Assembly (NCBI RefSeq): GCF_000169195.2
Contig: NC_016023.1
Location: 3,410,001 to 3,474,000, forward strand
Length of the DNA: 64,000 nucleotides
Direction: 5' to 3'
DNA from: Heyndrickxia coagulans 36D1
Lineage (GTDB): Bacteria > Bacillota > Bacilli > Bacillales > Bacillaceae_C
Shown: positions 43,450 to 53,810 of the stretch, piece after piece
How the letters are laid out: each line of letters opens with the position of its first letter
Position numbering within the stretch: the stretch's first letter is position 1
Made by a program: the position numbers and the translations under genes
Notes under the pieces: model-generated
Seen by the model: the letters and a program-made list of their open reading frames with translations, nothing else
Told to the model about the DNA's origin: nothing
Databases searched by the model: none

Positions 43450-43472
43450 CCCGCCCCTTTGGAAGGAGCGGG
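43450..43472 (-). other. GC-rich hairpin between odhA and odhB
   Basis: CCCGCTCC pairs with GGGGCGGG (43465-43472 with 43450-43457, one G-U pair). There is no T-run after it on the minus strand. It may adjust odhB expression by mRNA processing or partial termination. Confidence 0.4.
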
Positions 43473-43479
43473 CCGCCGT

Positions 43480-46314
43480 TTAAGGGCGGGTAATGGCTTC
43501 AGTCAGAATTCTGTTTTGTTCCTTTTTATGGACGACCGGGTCGCCTTCCGACGGGCTTGATCTTCTCGGCCGGCCGATGTACCGGATTTCCGCTCCCTGA
43601 GGCGCCAGCTTTCTTAAATACGGTTCAACGAAAGACCAGGAACCCATATTTTTCGGCTCCTCTTGCATCCATACAATTTCTTTCGCGTTTTTAAAGCGCG
43701 CGAAGATTTCCTTTAATTCCTGTTCAGGGAAAGGATAAATTTGCTCAACCCTTACCGTATGCAGCCAGCTGGTATTTTCCGCACTGTTCAGCTTTTCTTC
43801 CAAGTCTACAGCCACTTTCCCGCTGCAAAGCAGGATTCTTTCGACTGCATCCGTATTTTTCGTACCCGGGCCTTCCAGCACAGTGTGGAATTTTCCGTCC
43901 GTCAGTACAGACGGCTCTACAGATGCCAGCGGGTGGCGAAGCAGGCTTTTTGGCGTCATGAGAACGAGCGGGCGGATTTCTTCTTTTGCCAGCCATTTTG
44001 CCTGCCTTCTTAAAATATGGAAGTATTGGCCGGCTGTCGAAACATTTGCCACTGTCCAGTTGTTTTCCGCTGCCAGTTGCAGGAAGCGTTCCACCCTGCC
44101 GCTTGAATGTTCCGGACCCTGTCCTTCGTATCCGTGCGGCAGCATCATGACAAGCCCTGATTTTTGCCCCCATTTTGCCCTGCCAGATGAAATGAACTGG
44201 TCAAACATCACTTGCGCCATGTTTGCAAAATCGCCGAACTGGGCTTCCCAAATGACGAGCGTATCTGGCGAAAAGACGTTATAGCCGTATTCAAAGCCAA
44301 CGACGCCAGCTTCAGTCAGCGGACTGTTATAAATGGCAAATGAAGTTTGAACGCCGGACAGATGATGGTGCGGAATGTATTCTTCCCCCGTCTGTTCGTC
44401 GTGCAGGACGAGATTGCGCTGAGCGAACGTGCCGCGCTGTGTATCCTGGCCGGTAAACCGGATCGGCACGCCATCTTTTAAAATGGCTGCAAACGCGAGC
44501 GCTTCCGCATGGGCCCAGTCAATTTTTCCCTTGCCGTCAAAGACGTGTTCGCGGCGTTTCAAAATCCGCGCCAGTTTTTTAAAGACATGGAAGTTTTCAG
44601 GCCAGGCGAGCAATTCAGCGTTCCAAGCCCGCAGTTCCTGTTCCGGCACCCCTGTTTCCATGCTCAAATAACCTTTTTTCACATTTTCAGGGGGTTCCAT
44701 GGCCGTATCGGGTTCCGCTTCGCCGTCCGGCACTTTTTCGTAAGCCGCCTGCAGTTTTTTCTGGACGGCTTCATCGATGGTTTTGACCTCTTCGGCTGTC
44801 AGGACGCCTTCTTTTGCAAGCTGTTCACCGTAAATGGCCCTGACCGTCGGATGATTGTGCACTGCATGGTACATTACCGGGTTGGTTACCATCGGTTCAT
44901 CCATTTCGTTATGACCATAGCGACGGTAGCCGACTAGGTCGATCACAAAATCTTTATGGAATTTTTCGCGGTAAGCATACGCAAACAGCGCCGCCTGTAC
45001 GCATGCTTCCGGATCATCCGCATTCACATGGAGGATCGGCACTTCATAACCTTTTGCCGGATCGGAAGCATATTTCGTTGACCGCGAGTCATACGTTTCG
45101 GTCGTAAACCCGATATTGTTATTGGCGATGATATGGATCGTCCCGCCTGTCCCGTATCCGTTCAGCTTGCTCATGTTCAGCGTTTCTGCGACAATGCCCT
45201 GCCCCGCAAATGCGGCATCCCCGTGGACAAGAATCGCAAAGGCGCGGTCCGGATCGCGGTCCGGATAGCCCGTTTTGTTCCGGTTATCCTGCGCGGCGCG
45301 TGTATACCCTTCGACAACAGGATCGGCAACTTCCAAATGGCTTGGATTGTTGGCAAGTACGATGCGCGCGCCGATCGGTCCGCCGTTTTGCCCTTTTCTG
45401 TCCGCGCCGAGATGGTATTTAACGTCGCCGGTCCATCCGTACGTAATGCCGATCGATCCTTCGGAAGGGATTAAATCTTTATTGGAAGCATGCTTGAATT
45501 CTGCAAAAATGAGCTCATACGGTTTTTCAAGAATATGGGCAAGCACATTGAGGCGGCCTCTGTGCGCCATGCCGATATTAACGGTTTTCACACCTGTTTT
45601 TACCGCTTCAATAATCATTTGTTCCATCAGCGGAACGAGCGCATCAAGCCCTTCAATGGAAAAACGCTTTTGCCCGACAAATGTCCGGTGGATAAATTTT
45701 TCAAATCCTTCCACATCGGAAAGGCGTTTTAAAATGCCGATTTTCTGTTTCCGGCTGAGTTCGCGGAAAAAGCTGCCCGATTCAACAGTCCGTTGCAGCC
45801 AGTGCTTTTCTTCCATGTCGTGAATATGGTCAAACTCAAAGGCAACTTTTTGGGTGTACACTTCTTTTAAATAATTGATGGCATCAAGCCCGTTTTTGAC
45901 CCTTTTAGGTGCATCCGGGCAAATAAAGGATGCCGGCACTTTTTTCAAATCTTCTTCGGTTAAATCAAATTCTCCCAGTTCAATTCTTCTGACATCCCCA
46001 ACAGGTTTTTGGAGCGGGTTGATATCCGCTGCGAGATGGCCAAAAGTCCGGATATTGTCCGCCAATTTGACGGCAGCGACCATTTTGCTGAAAATCGTCG
46101 GGTTTGCCGGCAATTGGAAAGAAATATCCGCCTGCCCCTGTGTCGGGCTCCCGCCTTCGGAAACAGCGGGCGCGCCCCACTGGTCAAATACTTTTCTCGC
46201 CTCTTCGTCGATGCTCTCCGGATCTTCCAGGTATTGTTCATATAAATCCATGACATACCCAAGATTAGGCCCGGAAAAACTTTCCCAAAATCCCTTTGGT
46301 GTAGTTGCATTCAT
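43480..46314 (-). CDS. odhA: 2-oxoglutarate dehydrogenase E1 component
   Basis: This 944-aa thiamine diphosphate enzyme decarboxylates 2-oxoglutarate. The ThDP/Mg motif is in GDAAFAGQGIVAETLNMSKL followed by IIANNNIGF; the substrate-site HRGRLNVLAH and the C-terminal HGYEGQGPEHSS are also typical. The ATG at 46314 is preceded by a GGAGG site. It is the first gene of odhAB. A pair of inverted TGTAAGCG-type sequences lies in its upstream region (46424-46463). Confidence 0.96.
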   Translation of the reverse strand: MNATTPKGFWESFSGPNLGYVMDLYEQYLEDPESIDEEARKVFDQWGAPAVSEGGSPTQGQADISFQLPANPTIFSKMVAAVKLADNIRTFGHLAADINPLQKPVGDVRRIELGEFDLTEEDLKKVPASFICPDAPKRVKNGLDAINYLKEVYTQKVAFEFDHIHDMEEKHWLQRTVESGSFFRELSRKQKIGILKRLSDVEGFEKFIHRTFVGQKRFSIEGLDALVPLMEQMIIEAVKTGVKTVNIGMAHRGRLNVLAHILEKPYELIFAEFKHASNKDLIPSEGSIGITYGWTGDVKYHLGADRKGQNGGPIGARIVLANNPSHLEVADPVVEGYTRAAQDNRNKTGYPDRDPDRAFAILVHGDAAFAGQGIVAETLNMSKLNGYGTGGTIHIIANNNIGFTTETYDSRSTKYASDPAKGYEVPILHVNADDPEACVQAALFAYAYREKFHKDFVIDLVGYRRYGHNEMDEPMVTNPVMYHAVHNHPTVRAIYGEQLAKEGVLTAEEVKTIDEAVQKKLQAAYEKVPDGEAEPDTAMEPPENVKKGYLSMETGVPEQELRAWNAELLAWPENFHVFKKLARILKRREHVFDGKGKIDWAHAEALAFAAILKDGVPIRFTGQDTQRGTFAQRNLVLHDEQTGEEYIPHHHLSGVQTSFAIYNSPLTEAGVVGFEYGYNVFSPDTLVIWEAQFGDFANMAQVMFDQFISSGRAKWGQKSGLVMMLPHGYEGQGPEHSSGRVERFLQLAAENNWTVANVSTAGQYFHILRRQAKWLAKEEIRPLVLMTPKSLLRHPLASVEPSVLTDGKFHTVLEGPGTKNTDAVERILLCSGKVAVDLEEKLNSAENTSWLHTVRVEQIYPFPEQELKEIFARFKNAKEIVWMQEEPKNMGSWSFVEPYLRKLAPQGAEIRYIGRPRRSSPSEGDPVVHKKEQNRILTEAITRP

Positions 46315-46423
46315 TTTGAAAAACCTCCAGCCCTTCGTCCCTTATTCACTTTCGTATGATTTCGTCTGGCGGATACCAAAACGGAACCATGAAATTATGT
46401 AACGATAAAGAATTTTGAAAGCT

Positions 46424-46463
46424 GTAACGCTTACAAACTCAATTTTAGCACTGTAAGCGTAAT
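46424..46463. promoter_or_regulatory. Inverted repeat in the odhA upstream region
   Basis: GTAACGCTTACA (46424-46435) and TGTAAGCGTAAT (46452-46463) are inverted copies of a 12-bp sequence with one or two mismatches, 16 bp apart. Each resembles a cre box but is shorter by a base than the full consensus. They lie about 110-150 nt before odhA and may bind CcpA or another regulator. Confidence 0.4.
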
Positions 46464-46611
46464 AGATAAAGTTAAAAACTCTTATTTTTAAAAATTTGCA
46501 TGAATAGTGATTCATTCTGTTTTTTCCCGGAAAGTGATGCTGCATTTGCCTCACCTGATTGTTCAAAACCGCATATTTTATTATATCCCCGTTGCAGAAA
46601 GGAGCAAAAAA

Positions 46612-47061
46612 ATGTTCCCATGGAAAACGTTTCCGTTCACCGAAGAGATCTTCAAGATGATGAATATGCCATTTCCGCCTGTACAGGAACATATCAACCA
46701 AGCCCTTTCTCAATGGGACGAATGGGGCGCTGCGTTCAAGAAGGGGGACGGGGCCGATGATCCGGCTCCCTCTTCCCCGGATACGGGCGCCCCGTCTATA
46801 AAAATATTTGAAACACTGGATTTTATTTTTATCCGCGTCCCTGTCCAGGAGGAAAGCATGCTCACAGGCTTAAAAATCTTCCACACTTCCCTTCAAGTCA
46901 TGTTAAAATCATTTCCAAAACCGGACTCGGAACAGGTGATACGGCTGCCTTCCCCGGTACGCAGGAAAGGGACGACCGCAAAATACCGGGATGGCATCCT
47001 GGAAATCCGGCTCCTGAAAAAAAGCGAACATGAAATGACAGAAGTCGGCATTGATTTTTAA
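46612..47061 (+). CDS. Hsp20-like protein (possible GerT/CotP type)
   Basis: This 149-aa protein has a divergent alpha-crystallin-like core. Strands IKIFETLDFIFIRVPV and, near the end, TTAKYRDGILEIRLLKK match the A-x-x-x-n-G-v-L pattern of small heat-shock proteins, in weakened form. In Bacillus such divergent Hsp20 proteins include spore coat proteins GerT, CotM and CotP. I chose the ATG at 46612 behind AAAGGAG; the frame is open from 46507 without an SD. The Hsp20 call is moderate; a spore role is inference. Confidence 0.65.
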   Translation: MFPWKTFPFTEEIFKMMNMPFPPVQEHINQALSQWDEWGAAFKKGDGADDPAPSSPDTGAPSIKIFETLDFIFIRVPVQEESMLTGLKIFHTSLQVMLKSFPKPDSEQVIRLPSPVRRKGTTAKYRDGILEIRLLKKSEHEMTEVGIDF

Positions 47062-47187
47062 CGACTCTGCCTTCTCGATAAAACTTACAGTTGGTTCTGA
47101 CAGTTCCCGTTTTTTTGCGTATCAAAAGACTTACCCATCACGGGCGAAAGGCGGACACCTTGCCAGACACGGCCCTGCACCTTTTCT

Positions 47188-47224
47188 TTAAAAAGAAAAA
47201 AGAACGTTTCATTTTTTCGAAACG
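47188..47224 (-). terminator. Terminator overlapping the 3' end of the sensor kinase gene
   Basis: On the minus strand CGTTTC pairs with GAAACG (47219-47224 with 47205-47210), then TTCTTTTTTCTTTTT follows. The hairpin includes the stop codon at 47209. Confidence 0.6.
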
Positions 47225-48603
47225 CCCTCTTTTCCACCTGTTTTTTGTTTTGCGACAAGGGGGAATGTAAACCGGATCTCGGTCCCTTTACCAACCTCGC
47301 TCGCTGCTTCTATCGTGCCGGAATATCCTTCAGTCAGTTGTTTGGCAATGGCGAGCCCGAGTCCGTTCCCGCCTTTTGCGCGGCTCCTTGCTTTATCCAC
47401 CCGGTAAAAGCGGTGGAAAATTTGCGGCAAATCTTCTTTCGGGATCCCGATGCCGTAATCTTTTACTGTTAACATGGCCCTCCCCTTTTCCTGCTTGAGT
47501 CGGATATCGACTTTGTAAATGCGGTCGGAATATTTTATCGCATTATCAAATACAATGATCAGCACCTGCTCAAGATGGTTCTCGCTCATTTGGATGTCAT
47601 AGGCCTGATTGGGATCATATTGAAAATTGAAGTCGAACTGCTGATGGATCATTTTAAAATTGCGGATCACCCTTTCTGTGACTGCCAAAAGATCTGCTTT
47701 TTCCTCATTGGCCAGTATTTTGGCTTCTTCCGCCCGCGAAAGATCGAGCAGTTCCTCCACCAGTTTTTTCATTCTGCTTAATTCCTGCAGCGAAGCCTGG
47801 AGCGACTCTTCAAGAATCGCAGGGTCATTTTTCCCCCACCGGTTTAACAAATTTAAGTGCCCTTCCATCACTTGGACGGGGGTCCTTAATTCATGGGAAG
47901 CATCCTCGACAAACCGTTTCTGCTGCCGGAACGACTGTTCAATTTGGTCCATCATATCGTTAAAAATATTGGTCAATTCCCCCATTTCGTCTTTAGAGGC
48001 GCTCGGCTCCATCCGTTCTTGGAATCCTTTTTTGCGGATGCTTTGCATCGTGGAAGAGAGCTTTTTCAGCGGTTTGAGGAAATTTTTTGCCATCATAAAC
48101 CCGAGAAAAGCACTCAAAAGCAAGCCCACGCATCCGGCGACCATCATGACAAACAGAACATTCCGCATTAAATTTTCATACCGGTATAAAGGATAGATCA
48201 CTTCAATATAGCCGTTGAACGATTGGGAGCGGAACGGGCTCCTTCCGACTAAAATTTGATGATTGCCCGCGCGGATCAGGCTGACCCGTTTTTCGTTCAC
48301 CGGCACAAACGGCACTTTTGCATCGGTGGAATGAATGCTTTTTACGACAAGCATTTCCTTTCCGTCCGCATTGATAATCCGGATCGACTGATCTTTTTCC
48401 AGCACCTGCTGAAAGAGCGTCCGGTTCGATAAAATGTCATCGATGTTTTCCCCCTTGTTGTTCAAATCATCCAGCGCCTCGGATACCGAAGTCGCCTCTT
48501 CATGCAAAAGCCATCTGCTGATCAGCGTATACTGGAAAAAGCCGAAAATCAGAAACGTTAAAAAGATCGCAATACTTGCGCCAACGGACCATTTTACTTT
48601 CAA
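47209..48603 (-). CDS. Two-component sensor histidine kinase (ArlS/YkoH-like)
   Basis: This 464-aa kinase has two membrane helices (about 8-28 and 147-171) bounding an extracellular sensor region. HAMP follows (about 172-225), then HisKA with His237 in EDASHELRTPVQ. The HATPase_c boxes are DNAIKYS, DYGIGIPKED and GGNGLGLAIAK. It phosphorylates the response regulator encoded just upstream (stop-to-start gap about 30 nt). The start is a TTG at 48603 with a weak SD; an in-frame stop just before it excludes longer starts. The layout resembles ArlS and B. subtilis YkoH; the signal is unknown. Confidence 0.9.
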   Translation of the reverse strand: MKVKWSVGASIAIFLTFLIFGFFQYTLISRWLLHEEATSVSEALDDLNNKGENIDDILSNRTLFQQVLEKDQSIRIINADGKEMLVVKSIHSTDAKVPFVPVNEKRVSLIRAGNHQILVGRSPFRSQSFNGYIEVIYPLYRYENLMRNVLFVMMVAGCVGLLLSAFLGFMMAKNFLKPLKKLSSTMQSIRKKGFQERMEPSASKDEMGELTNIFNDMMDQIEQSFRQQKRFVEDASHELRTPVQVMEGHLNLLNRWGKNDPAILEESLQASLQELSRMKKLVEELLDLSRAEEAKILANEEKADLLAVTERVIRNFKMIHQQFDFNFQYDPNQAYDIQMSENHLEQVLIIVFDNAIKYSDRIYKVDIRLKQEKGRAMLTVKDYGIGIPKEDLPQIFHRFYRVDKARSRAKGGNGLGLAIAKQLTEGYSGTIEAASEVGKGTEIRFTFPLVAKQKTGGKEGVSKK

Positions 48604-48635
48604 GGAACTTTTTTACAGCCAGTGTTTTACCGCTC

Positions 48636-49319
48636 TCATTCGCGCATCACATATCCTGTCCCCCGCACTGTCTGAATATAGCTGTCTTCGCCTTCTGTAT
48701 CAATTTTATTGCGCAAGTACCGGATGTACACATCGACAACATTCGTTTCGACCTCGGTTTCATATCCCCATACTTTGTTCAGGAGTGCTTCCCGGGTCAT
48801 GACAATATTTTTATTTTCCAAAAGCGTAAGCAACAAATCGTATTCCCGTTTTGTCAACTCAATGGTTTTTCCTGCCTTTTTAACAAGCCGGCTTTCTTTT
48901 TCCAGCACAAGGTCACGGAACTTGTACGTTGTTAGCGCTGCTTTTTTGGGCTCGGCGTACTCCATCCTTCTGAAAATGGCCCTTAGCCTTGCGAGCAATT
49001 CTTCAATCGCAAATGGTTTGACAATATAATCATCCGCCCCGTGGTCAAGCCCGGATACCCGGTCCATAATGCTGTCCCGGGCGGTAATCATGATGACCGG
49101 TGTTTCTTTTTCCTGTCGTAAGCGGCGGCATACTTCAAGGCCGTTCAGTTTCGGCAGCATTAAATCAAGGAGAATCACATCCCAATCCTCCTCCAAAGCC
49201 GACTGCAACCCTTCCCGTCCGTCATACGCCACTTTCACTTCGTATCCTTCATGCCTTAACTCCAGCTCAATAAAACGGGCCAGATTTTTTTCATCTTCCA
49301 CCAGTAATATACGTTTCAT
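48636..49319 (-). CDS. OmpR-family response regulator (ArlR/YkoG-like)
   Basis: This 227-aa regulator has a receiver domain with acidic pocket (VEDE at 8-11), phospho-acceptor Asp52 ([12 protein letters not shown]) and Lys in [14 protein letters not shown] winged-helix DNA-binding domain follows (about 130-227, ending [14 protein letters not shown]). It is the first gene of the pair with the kinase. Target genes are not evident from the window; the divergent MFS gene is one possibility. Confidence 0.93.
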   Translation of the reverse strand: MKRILLVEDEKNLARFIELELRHEGYEVKVAYDGREGLQSALEEDWDVILLDLMLPKLNGLEVCRRLRQEKETPVIMITARDSIMDRVSGLDHGADDYIVKPFAIEELLARLRAIFRRMEYAEPKKAALTTYKFRDLVLEKESRLVKKAGKTIELTKREYDLLLTLLENKNIVMTREALLNKVWGYETEVETNVVDVYIRYLRNKIDTEGEDSYIQTVRGTGYVMRE

Positions 49320-49575
49320 GATGATTCCCCCTCGAAGTTCTTTTGCCGGAACTCTTTCTTTTCCGCTGCCCTTATTATAGCTCCGGACAGCGCATGATCA
49401 AGGAGAATCCGCTTTTTCTTATATGCTAACCGAATGAAAGGAAAAAGATATGAATGGTTTGTTAAAAAATGATGAGAAAGAAAACCCGTTTTTTCCATTC
49501 ATAAATGTCTCCGGTTGGGCAGATAGTAGTAAAGAAGAGTGCTGACATTGAGAAGAAGAAAGGAAAATACAGACA

Positions 49576-50838
49576 ATGGATCATTTGACAACGAACACAC
49601 CTTTATCCGATAAAAACAATGAAATCCATCAAAAAAGATGGGCGATTGTTGCATTATCGTCCATTCCCCTGATTATGACACTGGGGAATTCAATGTTGAT
49701 TCCGGTCCTTCCCCTCATGGAGGACAAACTGAGCATCAGCAAAGTCCAATCCAGCTATATTATCACCTTTTATTCAATTGTCGCCATTTTCCTTATTCCG
49801 GTTGCCGGATTTTTATCGGACAGATACGGCCGAAAAATGGTCATTATCCCGTCACTTGCGATTACGGCTATAGGAGGGGCGATTTCGGCATACGCGGCCT
49901 GGCAACTTGATCACCCGTATTCCCTTATTTTGATCGGCCGGACTTTGCAGGGCGTTGGGACGGCCGGCGCAGCACCGATCGTTTTGCCGCTTGTCGGTGA
50001 TATGTTACACCGCAACCGGGATGTGAGCACCACCCTCGGCATTATTGAAACGGCCAATACGTTTGGAAAAGTATTGAGCCCGATTCTCGGATCCTTCTTG
50101 GCAGGATTGATCTGGTTTTTGCCTTTTGCGGCCATCCCTGTCTTTTGCCTGATCTCTATCCTGTCTGTTTTGTTTCTTGTCAAAAGGCCGGCACACGAAA
50201 AACAGGGGCCGGGAATCAAAGCATTTATAGGGAATACGAAAAAGGTGTTCCGAAAGCACTGGCGCTGGCTGTCGGCCGTATTTGCGATCGGGGCCATCGT
50301 GATGTTTATTTTGTTTGCGGTGCTGTTTTATTTGTCGTCCAATCTGGAAGACCAATACGGCTACCATGGCGTGAAGAAAGGGTTTATTTTGGCCGTCCCG
50401 CTTGCGGCATTGTGCCTTTCTTCCTTTATAACCGGGAAAATCATTAAAGAAAACATGGTACTGATGAAATGGATTATTTTCTCCAGCGTGCTCATTACCG
50501 GAGCCTCCGTGCTCGTGATCACTTTTTCGGACCGTTTTTTCTATTTAATAGGGACCTTTCTCATTTGCGGAATTGGAATCGGCGCCTCCCTTACGCCTTT
50601 GGATGCGCTGATTAATCAGTCGATTGAAAAAGAAGTCCGCGGAACGATCAGCGCCATTTACAGTTCTATGCGCTACATCGGCGTGGCGGCAGGTCCGTTA
50701 TTTATGGCCAATTTTATGAAAGGGCGGGTTGAGATCAGCATGGTGATCATGGCCGGTTTCTGCCTGGTGGCGGCAGGACTTACATTTGTGGCGGTGAAAC
50801 CGGACAAATCACGCGCCGAAGCCTCTTCCCCTGCCTAA
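49576..50838 (+). CDS. MFS drug/siderophore exporter (YmfD-like, DHA1)
   Basis: This 420-aa protein has about 12 membrane helices. The MFS motif A is in GFLSDRYGRKMVIIP, and motif C-type glycines are in GKVLSPILGSFLAG, which points to an exporter of the DHA1 class. It resembles B. subtilis YmfD (bacillibactin efflux), but no siderophore genes are in the window. The ATG at 49576 has AAAGGAA about 12 nt upstream. It is divergent from the two-component pair. Confidence 0.85.
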   Translation: MDHLTTNTPLSDKNNEIHQKRWAIVALSSIPLIMTLGNSMLIPVLPLMEDKLSISKVQSSYIITFYSIVAIFLIPVAGFLSDRYGRKMVIIPSLAITAIGGAISAYAAWQLDHPYSLILIGRTLQGVGTAGAAPIVLPLVGDMLHRNRDVSTTLGIIETANTFGKVLSPILGSFLAGLIWFLPFAAIPVFCLISILSVLFLVKRPAHEKQGPGIKAFIGNTKKVFRKHWRWLSAVFAIGAIVMFILFAVLFYLSSNLEDQYGYHGVKKGFILAVPLAALCLSSFITGKIIKENMVLMKWIIFSSVLITGASVLVITFSDRFFYLIGTFLICGIGIGASLTPLDALINQSIEKEVRGTISAIYSSMRYIGVAAGPLFMANFMKGRVEISMVIMAGFCLVAAGLTFVAVKPDKSRAEASSPA

Positions 50839-50928
50839 ATTTTGGAGCTGTGCGATATCATTTGTAGCGCCTTACCGTTTCAGGTAAACTGATGACGAAG
50901 AAACTGAAAGAAAGAAGGAGGGAATGCT

Positions 50929-52998
50929 TTGGCTGAAAACAGACGATTCAATCGGTTAATCCATGAAAAATCGCCTTATTTGCTGCAGCACGCCCGTAAT
51001 CCGGTTGACTGGTATCCGTGGAGTGAAGACGCTTTTGCGAAAGCGAAGCAGGAAAACAAACCGGTTTTTGTTTCCATCGGCTATTCGACTTGCCACTGGT
51101 GCCATGTGATGGAACGAGAGTCTTTTGAAAACGAAGAGGTAGCCCGGATCTTGAATGAGAAATTCGTGGCGATTAAGGTTGACAGGGAAGAGCGGCCGGA
51201 TATTGATGCCATCTATATGCTTGTTTGCCAAATGATGACTGGACAGGGCGGCTGGCCGTTGAGTGTATTTTTGACGCCTGAAAAGGTCCCTTTTTATGCC
51301 GGCACCTATTTTCCGCGGGAAAGCCGGTATGGGATGCCCGGTTTTAAAGAAGTGTTGCTTTATTTATCGCAGCAGTATACCGAAAATCCGGACCGTATCA
51401 AGGATGTAGGGGTACAAGTCAAACAGGCGCTCGAGGCAAGCCGGGAAAAAGGGAAACAAACGGCTTTAACAAAAGAAACGATCGGGCGCGCTTTCCAAGC
51501 TTACAAACAAGGTTTTGATCCCCGCTACGGCGGTTTTGGAAAGGCGCCGAAATTTCCAATGCCGCATTCACTCGTATTTTTACTGATGTATGCCAAATTT
51601 TATGAAAACCGGGATGCGCTTGCGATGGCAACCAAAACATTGGACGGGCTGGCGCGCGGGGGGATTTATGACCATATTGGTTACGGTTTTTCCCGCTATT
51701 CCGTTGATGAAAAATTTTTGGTGCCACATTTTGAAAAAATGCTTTATGACAATGCGCTGCTTGTGCTGGCCTATACCGATGCTTTCCGGATGACGAAAAA
51801 TGCCCAGTACAAAAAAATAACGGAAGAAATCATCACGTATGTGCTGCGTGATATGGCCCATCCGGATGGCGGGTTCTATTCCGCGGAAGATGCCGACTCA
51901 GAAGGTAAGGAAGGAAAGTTTTATGTGTGGACGCCTGCAGAAGTAAAAGATGTGCTGGGGGAACAGTTGGGCACGCTCTTTTGCCAGGCATACGGCATTA
52001 CCGGGCAGGGAAATTTCGAAGGAAAAAATATCCCGAACCAGATTACAACGCATTTAGAATCAATTGCAAAAAAAGAAGGGATTTCTCCCGCGGCGCTCGC
52101 AGAAAAATTAGAAACGGCACGGCAAAGCTTGTTTCAACACCGGGAAAAGCGGGTACGCCCGTTCCGCGATGATAAAATTTTAACGGCATGGAACGGCTTA
52201 ATGATTGCAGCGCTCGCAAAAGCAGGGCGTGTTTTTCATCAACCATCCTATGTGCAGGCTGCAGAAAAAGCGGTTTCTTTTATCAGGGACAACTTGATTC
52301 AAAATGACCGTGTAATGGTGAGATACCGCGATGGCGAAGTAAAAAATAAAGGTTTTATAGACGAATATGCCTTTCTCCTGTGGGGATATATGGAACTGTA
52401 CGAATCCACTTTTGCCCCTTTTTATTTGGCGGAAGCAAAAAAACTGGCCGGCAATATGATCGATTTATTTTGGGATGGTCATGGAGGAGGCTTTTTCTTT
52501 AGCGGAAACGACGATGAACCATTGCTCGTCAGGCAAAAGGAGTCTTATGACGGGGCACTACCTTCCGGGAACAGTGTTGCAGCCTGCCAGTTGTTAAGGC
52601 TTTCGAAACTGACTGGGGATTTTACGTTGGAAGAAAAAGTCCAGCAATTGTTTCAGGTCTTCAGCAAGGATATCCATGATGAACCCACTGCCCACGCCAT
52701 GATGCTGCAGGCAGGGATGCACGCACAGCAGGCAACAAAAGAAGTCGTGATCGTGATGGATGATGAAACAAAAGAAGTTGTTGATTTCATTAACCATATA
52801 CAGAAGAACTTCTACCCTGGCATTTCCGTCATGGTGGTAAAAAGGCGTGAACAGGCGAAACTTTCCAAAATCGCTTCCTTTATTGAAGATTATGCCATGA
52901 TAAACGGACAACCAACCATTTATGTCTGTGAAAACTTCAGCTGCAATCAACCGACAAATGATTTTCAAACTGCCATGGATTTGCTCTTTAAAAAATGA
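50929..52998 (+). CDS. Thioredoxin-fold / DUF255 protein (YyaL, SSP411 family)
   Basis: This 689-aa protein has an N-terminal thioredoxin-like DUF255 domain (about 5-165, with Cys55 and Cys58 in STCHWCHVM), then a long alpha/alpha barrel like that of N-acylglucosamine epimerases. It is the family of B. subtilis YyaL and human SPATA20, whose reaction is unknown. The start is TTG at 50929 behind AAGGAGGG. It is monocistronic and ends at a clear terminator. Confidence 0.92.
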   Translation: MAENRRFNRLIHEKSPYLLQHARNPVDWYPWSEDAFAKAKQENKPVFVSIGYSTCHWCHVMERESFENEEVARILNEKFVAIKVDREERPDIDAIYMLVCQMMTGQGGWPLSVFLTPEKVPFYAGTYFPRESRYGMPGFKEVLLYLSQQYTENPDRIKDVGVQVKQALEASREKGKQTALTKETIGRAFQAYKQGFDPRYGGFGKAPKFPMPHSLVFLLMYAKFYENRDALAMATKTLDGLARGGIYDHIGYGFSRYSVDEKFLVPHFEKMLYDNALLVLAYTDAFRMTKNAQYKKITEEIITYVLRDMAHPDGGFYSAEDADSEGKEGKFYVWTPAEVKDVLGEQLGTLFCQAYGITGQGNFEGKNIPNQITTHLESIAKKEGISPAALAEKLETARQSLFQHREKRVRPFRDDKILTAWNGLMIAALAKAGRVFHQPSYVQAAEKAVSFIRDNLIQNDRVMVRYRDGEVKNKGFIDEYAFLLWGYMELYESTFAPFYLAEAKKLAGNMIDLFWDGHGGGFFFSGNDDEPLLVRQKESYDGALPSGNSVAACQLLRLSKLTGDFTLEEKVQQLFQVFSKDIHDEPTAHAMMLQAGMHAQQATKEVVIVMDDETKEVVDFINHIQKNFYPGISVMVVKRREQAKLSKIASFIEDYAMINGQPTIYVCENFSCNQPTNDFQTAMDLLFKK

Positions 52999-53007
52999 TT
53001 TATGCAT

Positions 53008-53032
53008 GGAAGGTGGATGCCTTCCTTTTTTT
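53008..53032 (+). terminator. Terminator of the yyaL-like gene
   Basis: GGAAGG (53008-53013) pairs with CCTTCC (53020-53025), and TTTTTTT follows. Confidence 0.75.
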
Positions 53033-53190
53033 ATTACATACGGGGAGCAGAAAATGAACAGTTGCCCGGAACTATGATGATGCTCTGTTTGCTTTGCTAG
53101 GATAATCCCTTTTTGAAATACGCACCATTTTCTGATTGCCGTTAAATCTATCTTCTTGCATTTTCCATTCATCTTCTTTCTTCCAATTTT

Positions 53191-53236
53191 TTATATCAAA
53201 AAAACATGTTTACACATTATAAATTTTTGATATAAT
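53191..53236 (+). promoter_or_regulatory. Promoter of the VOC gene with a 12-bp inverted repeat
   Basis: TTTACA (53209-53214) and an extended -10, TGATATAAT (53228-53236), form a strong promoter with 16-bp spacing. The perfect inverted repeat TTATATCAAAAA (53191-53202) and TTTTTGATATAA (53224-53235) brackets the -35 and overlaps the -10, with AACATGTT between. It looks like an operator. Confidence 0.65.
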
Positions 53237-53269
53237 AAAAGCGACCAAACCTATGAAGGAGGCAATATC

Positions 53270-53623
53270 ATGTTTACGAGTGCGAATGTAACAGTTACGG
53301 TAGCGGATTTAAAAAAAACCGTTCAATTTTACACCGAAACCCTTGGATTGAAGCTGCAGGGCGAAATGGACGATCATTTTGTACAGATCGAAGCACCGGG
53401 ATTGACGATTGGGCTCCTGCATCTTACCGGAGAGCGGAATGCCCAATCGGCAAAATCAGAAAGCATGTCGATTGGATTTGTGGTGCAGGATTTAGAGGCA
53501 GCCATCAAGACATTGAAATCCCATGGTGTTAAATTCCATGATTATGTTGAAGGGAAGGCAGCCCAGGTCGTACACTTCAATGACCCTGACGGCAATACCC
53601 TTTACTTAGTATCTGATCATTAA
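53270..53623 (+). CDS. VOC family (glyoxalase/dioxygenase fold) protein
   Basis: This 117-aa protein has two beta-alpha-beta-beta-beta modules of the vicinal oxygen chelate fold (ANVTVTVADLKKTVQFYTE at the start, HFNDPDGNTLYLV at the end). The first metal ligand, usually His near residue 5, is not present (VTVTV), so metal binding may be altered. Function could be resistance, isomerisation or none of these. The ATG at 53270 follows GAAGGAGG. The strong promoter and bracketing inverted repeat suggest tight regulation, perhaps by a neighbour such as the PadR protein. Confidence 0.85.
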   Translation: MFTSANVTVTVADLKKTVQFYTETLGLKLQGEMDDHFVQIEAPGLTIGLLHLTGERNAQSAKSESMSIGFVVQDLEAAIKTLKSHGVKFHDYVEGKAAQVVHFNDPDGNTLYLVSDH

Positions 53624-53810
53624 AAAAGAGGCGGCTTTCAAATGTCATCCATGCCAACTTGGCAGCCGCCAGACAGGTTAAGCGGAATCCCGGCGCTTCC
53701 CGCTGCACCATCTTCCCACAATTATATGGCGAGAGTCTGTTTGTTGGATATTCATGGTTCAGCATCCCTTGTTCCATAAAAAGGCAGTTAGACGGAAAGG
53801 AGACGTTCGC

